From Methanobacteriota archaeon (GTDB lineage Archaea; Methanobacteriota; Methanobacteria; Methanobacteriales; Methanobacteriaceae), in contig JAKQFA010000006.1 of the NCBI GenBank assembly GCA_029556335.1, positions 124,001 through 188,000 of the forward strand: DNA of 64,000 bases, given 5' to 3'. Numbering within the stretch: the first letter of the stretch is position 1; each line of letters begins with the position of its first letter. Of the stretch, positions 63,958 through 64,000 are shown piece by piece. Both the position numbers and the translations under genes were made by a program. The notes under the pieces were generated by a model that was given only the letters and a program-made list of their open reading frames with translations, was not told where the DNA came from and ran no database searches.

Positions 63958-64000
63958 ATCCAAGGTTAAAAATTGATTTTTTTAAAAAAAATAATTTTTA

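Overview
The window is a chromosome segment from a methanogenic archaeon of the order Methanobacteriales, most likely a mesophilic Methanobacterium-like species. The signs are archaeal information-processing genes (eS1, L40e, TFE, Spt5, MBF1, PAN, stalk proteins P0/P1), methanogen-only genes (comA, a methanogenesis marker 16 protein, tfuA for McrA thioamidation), archaeal lipid synthesis (GGGP synthase), and Mur ligase/MraY homologues, which in archaea point to a pseudomurein wall. Intergenic DNA is AT-rich. Many genes carry the ribosome binding core GGTGA 4-5 nt before ATG or TTG; I used that spacing to choose starts. I saw no rRNA, tRNA, CRISPR array, insertion sequence or prophage.

Left part (1-14.5 kb): a truncated phosphoglycerate mutase gene, a DUF92 membrane protein and eS1 on the minus strand; a gene-poor stretch with a decayed PfpI-like remnant; a NifX-like protein, a methyltransferase, DUF116 and a tiny zinc-ribbon gene; a chelatase I/D fusion; a receiver-only response regulator; a plus-strand run tsr3, L40e, GGGP synthase, DUF169; then a minus-strand trio of NTP transferase, anchored exoprotein and Mur ligase.

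Middle (14.5-36.9 kb): hypD, phosphoglycolate phosphatase (apparently with an ATT start), PmbA/TldE and a radical SAM protein; marker 16; the long minus-strand information operon ftsZ / secE-spt5-L11-L1-P0-P1 / alaS with a striking inverted-repeat element before secE; comA with a lone ABC ATPase; a GTPase, Fe-S protein and CofE-like ligase group; tfe, an HD protein, tfuA and larE.

Right part (36.9-64 kb): CBS and stress proteins, an amidohydrolase, a secreted caspase-like PKD protein, carAB, rimI, a Ca2+-type P-ATPase with cobK, a frameshifted Myb/SANT-like gene, PAN and MBF1. The minus-strand block at 53.5-61.3 kb is a wall-synthesis locus: ATP-grasp protein, MraY-like transferase, two Mur ligases (one with a MurT-like zinc ribbon), a membrane protein with a POTRA-like domain reminiscent of FtsQ, a secreted protein and DUF356. 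It is preceded by a nickel group: NikR, a methyltransferase and a hydrogenase maturation protease.

Pathways served include pseudomurein synthesis, nickel enzyme maturation (HypD, HycI-type protease, NikR, possibly LarE), methyl-coenzyme M reductase support (coenzyme M synthesis, McrA thioamidation), corrinoid synthesis, and translation/transcription machinery.
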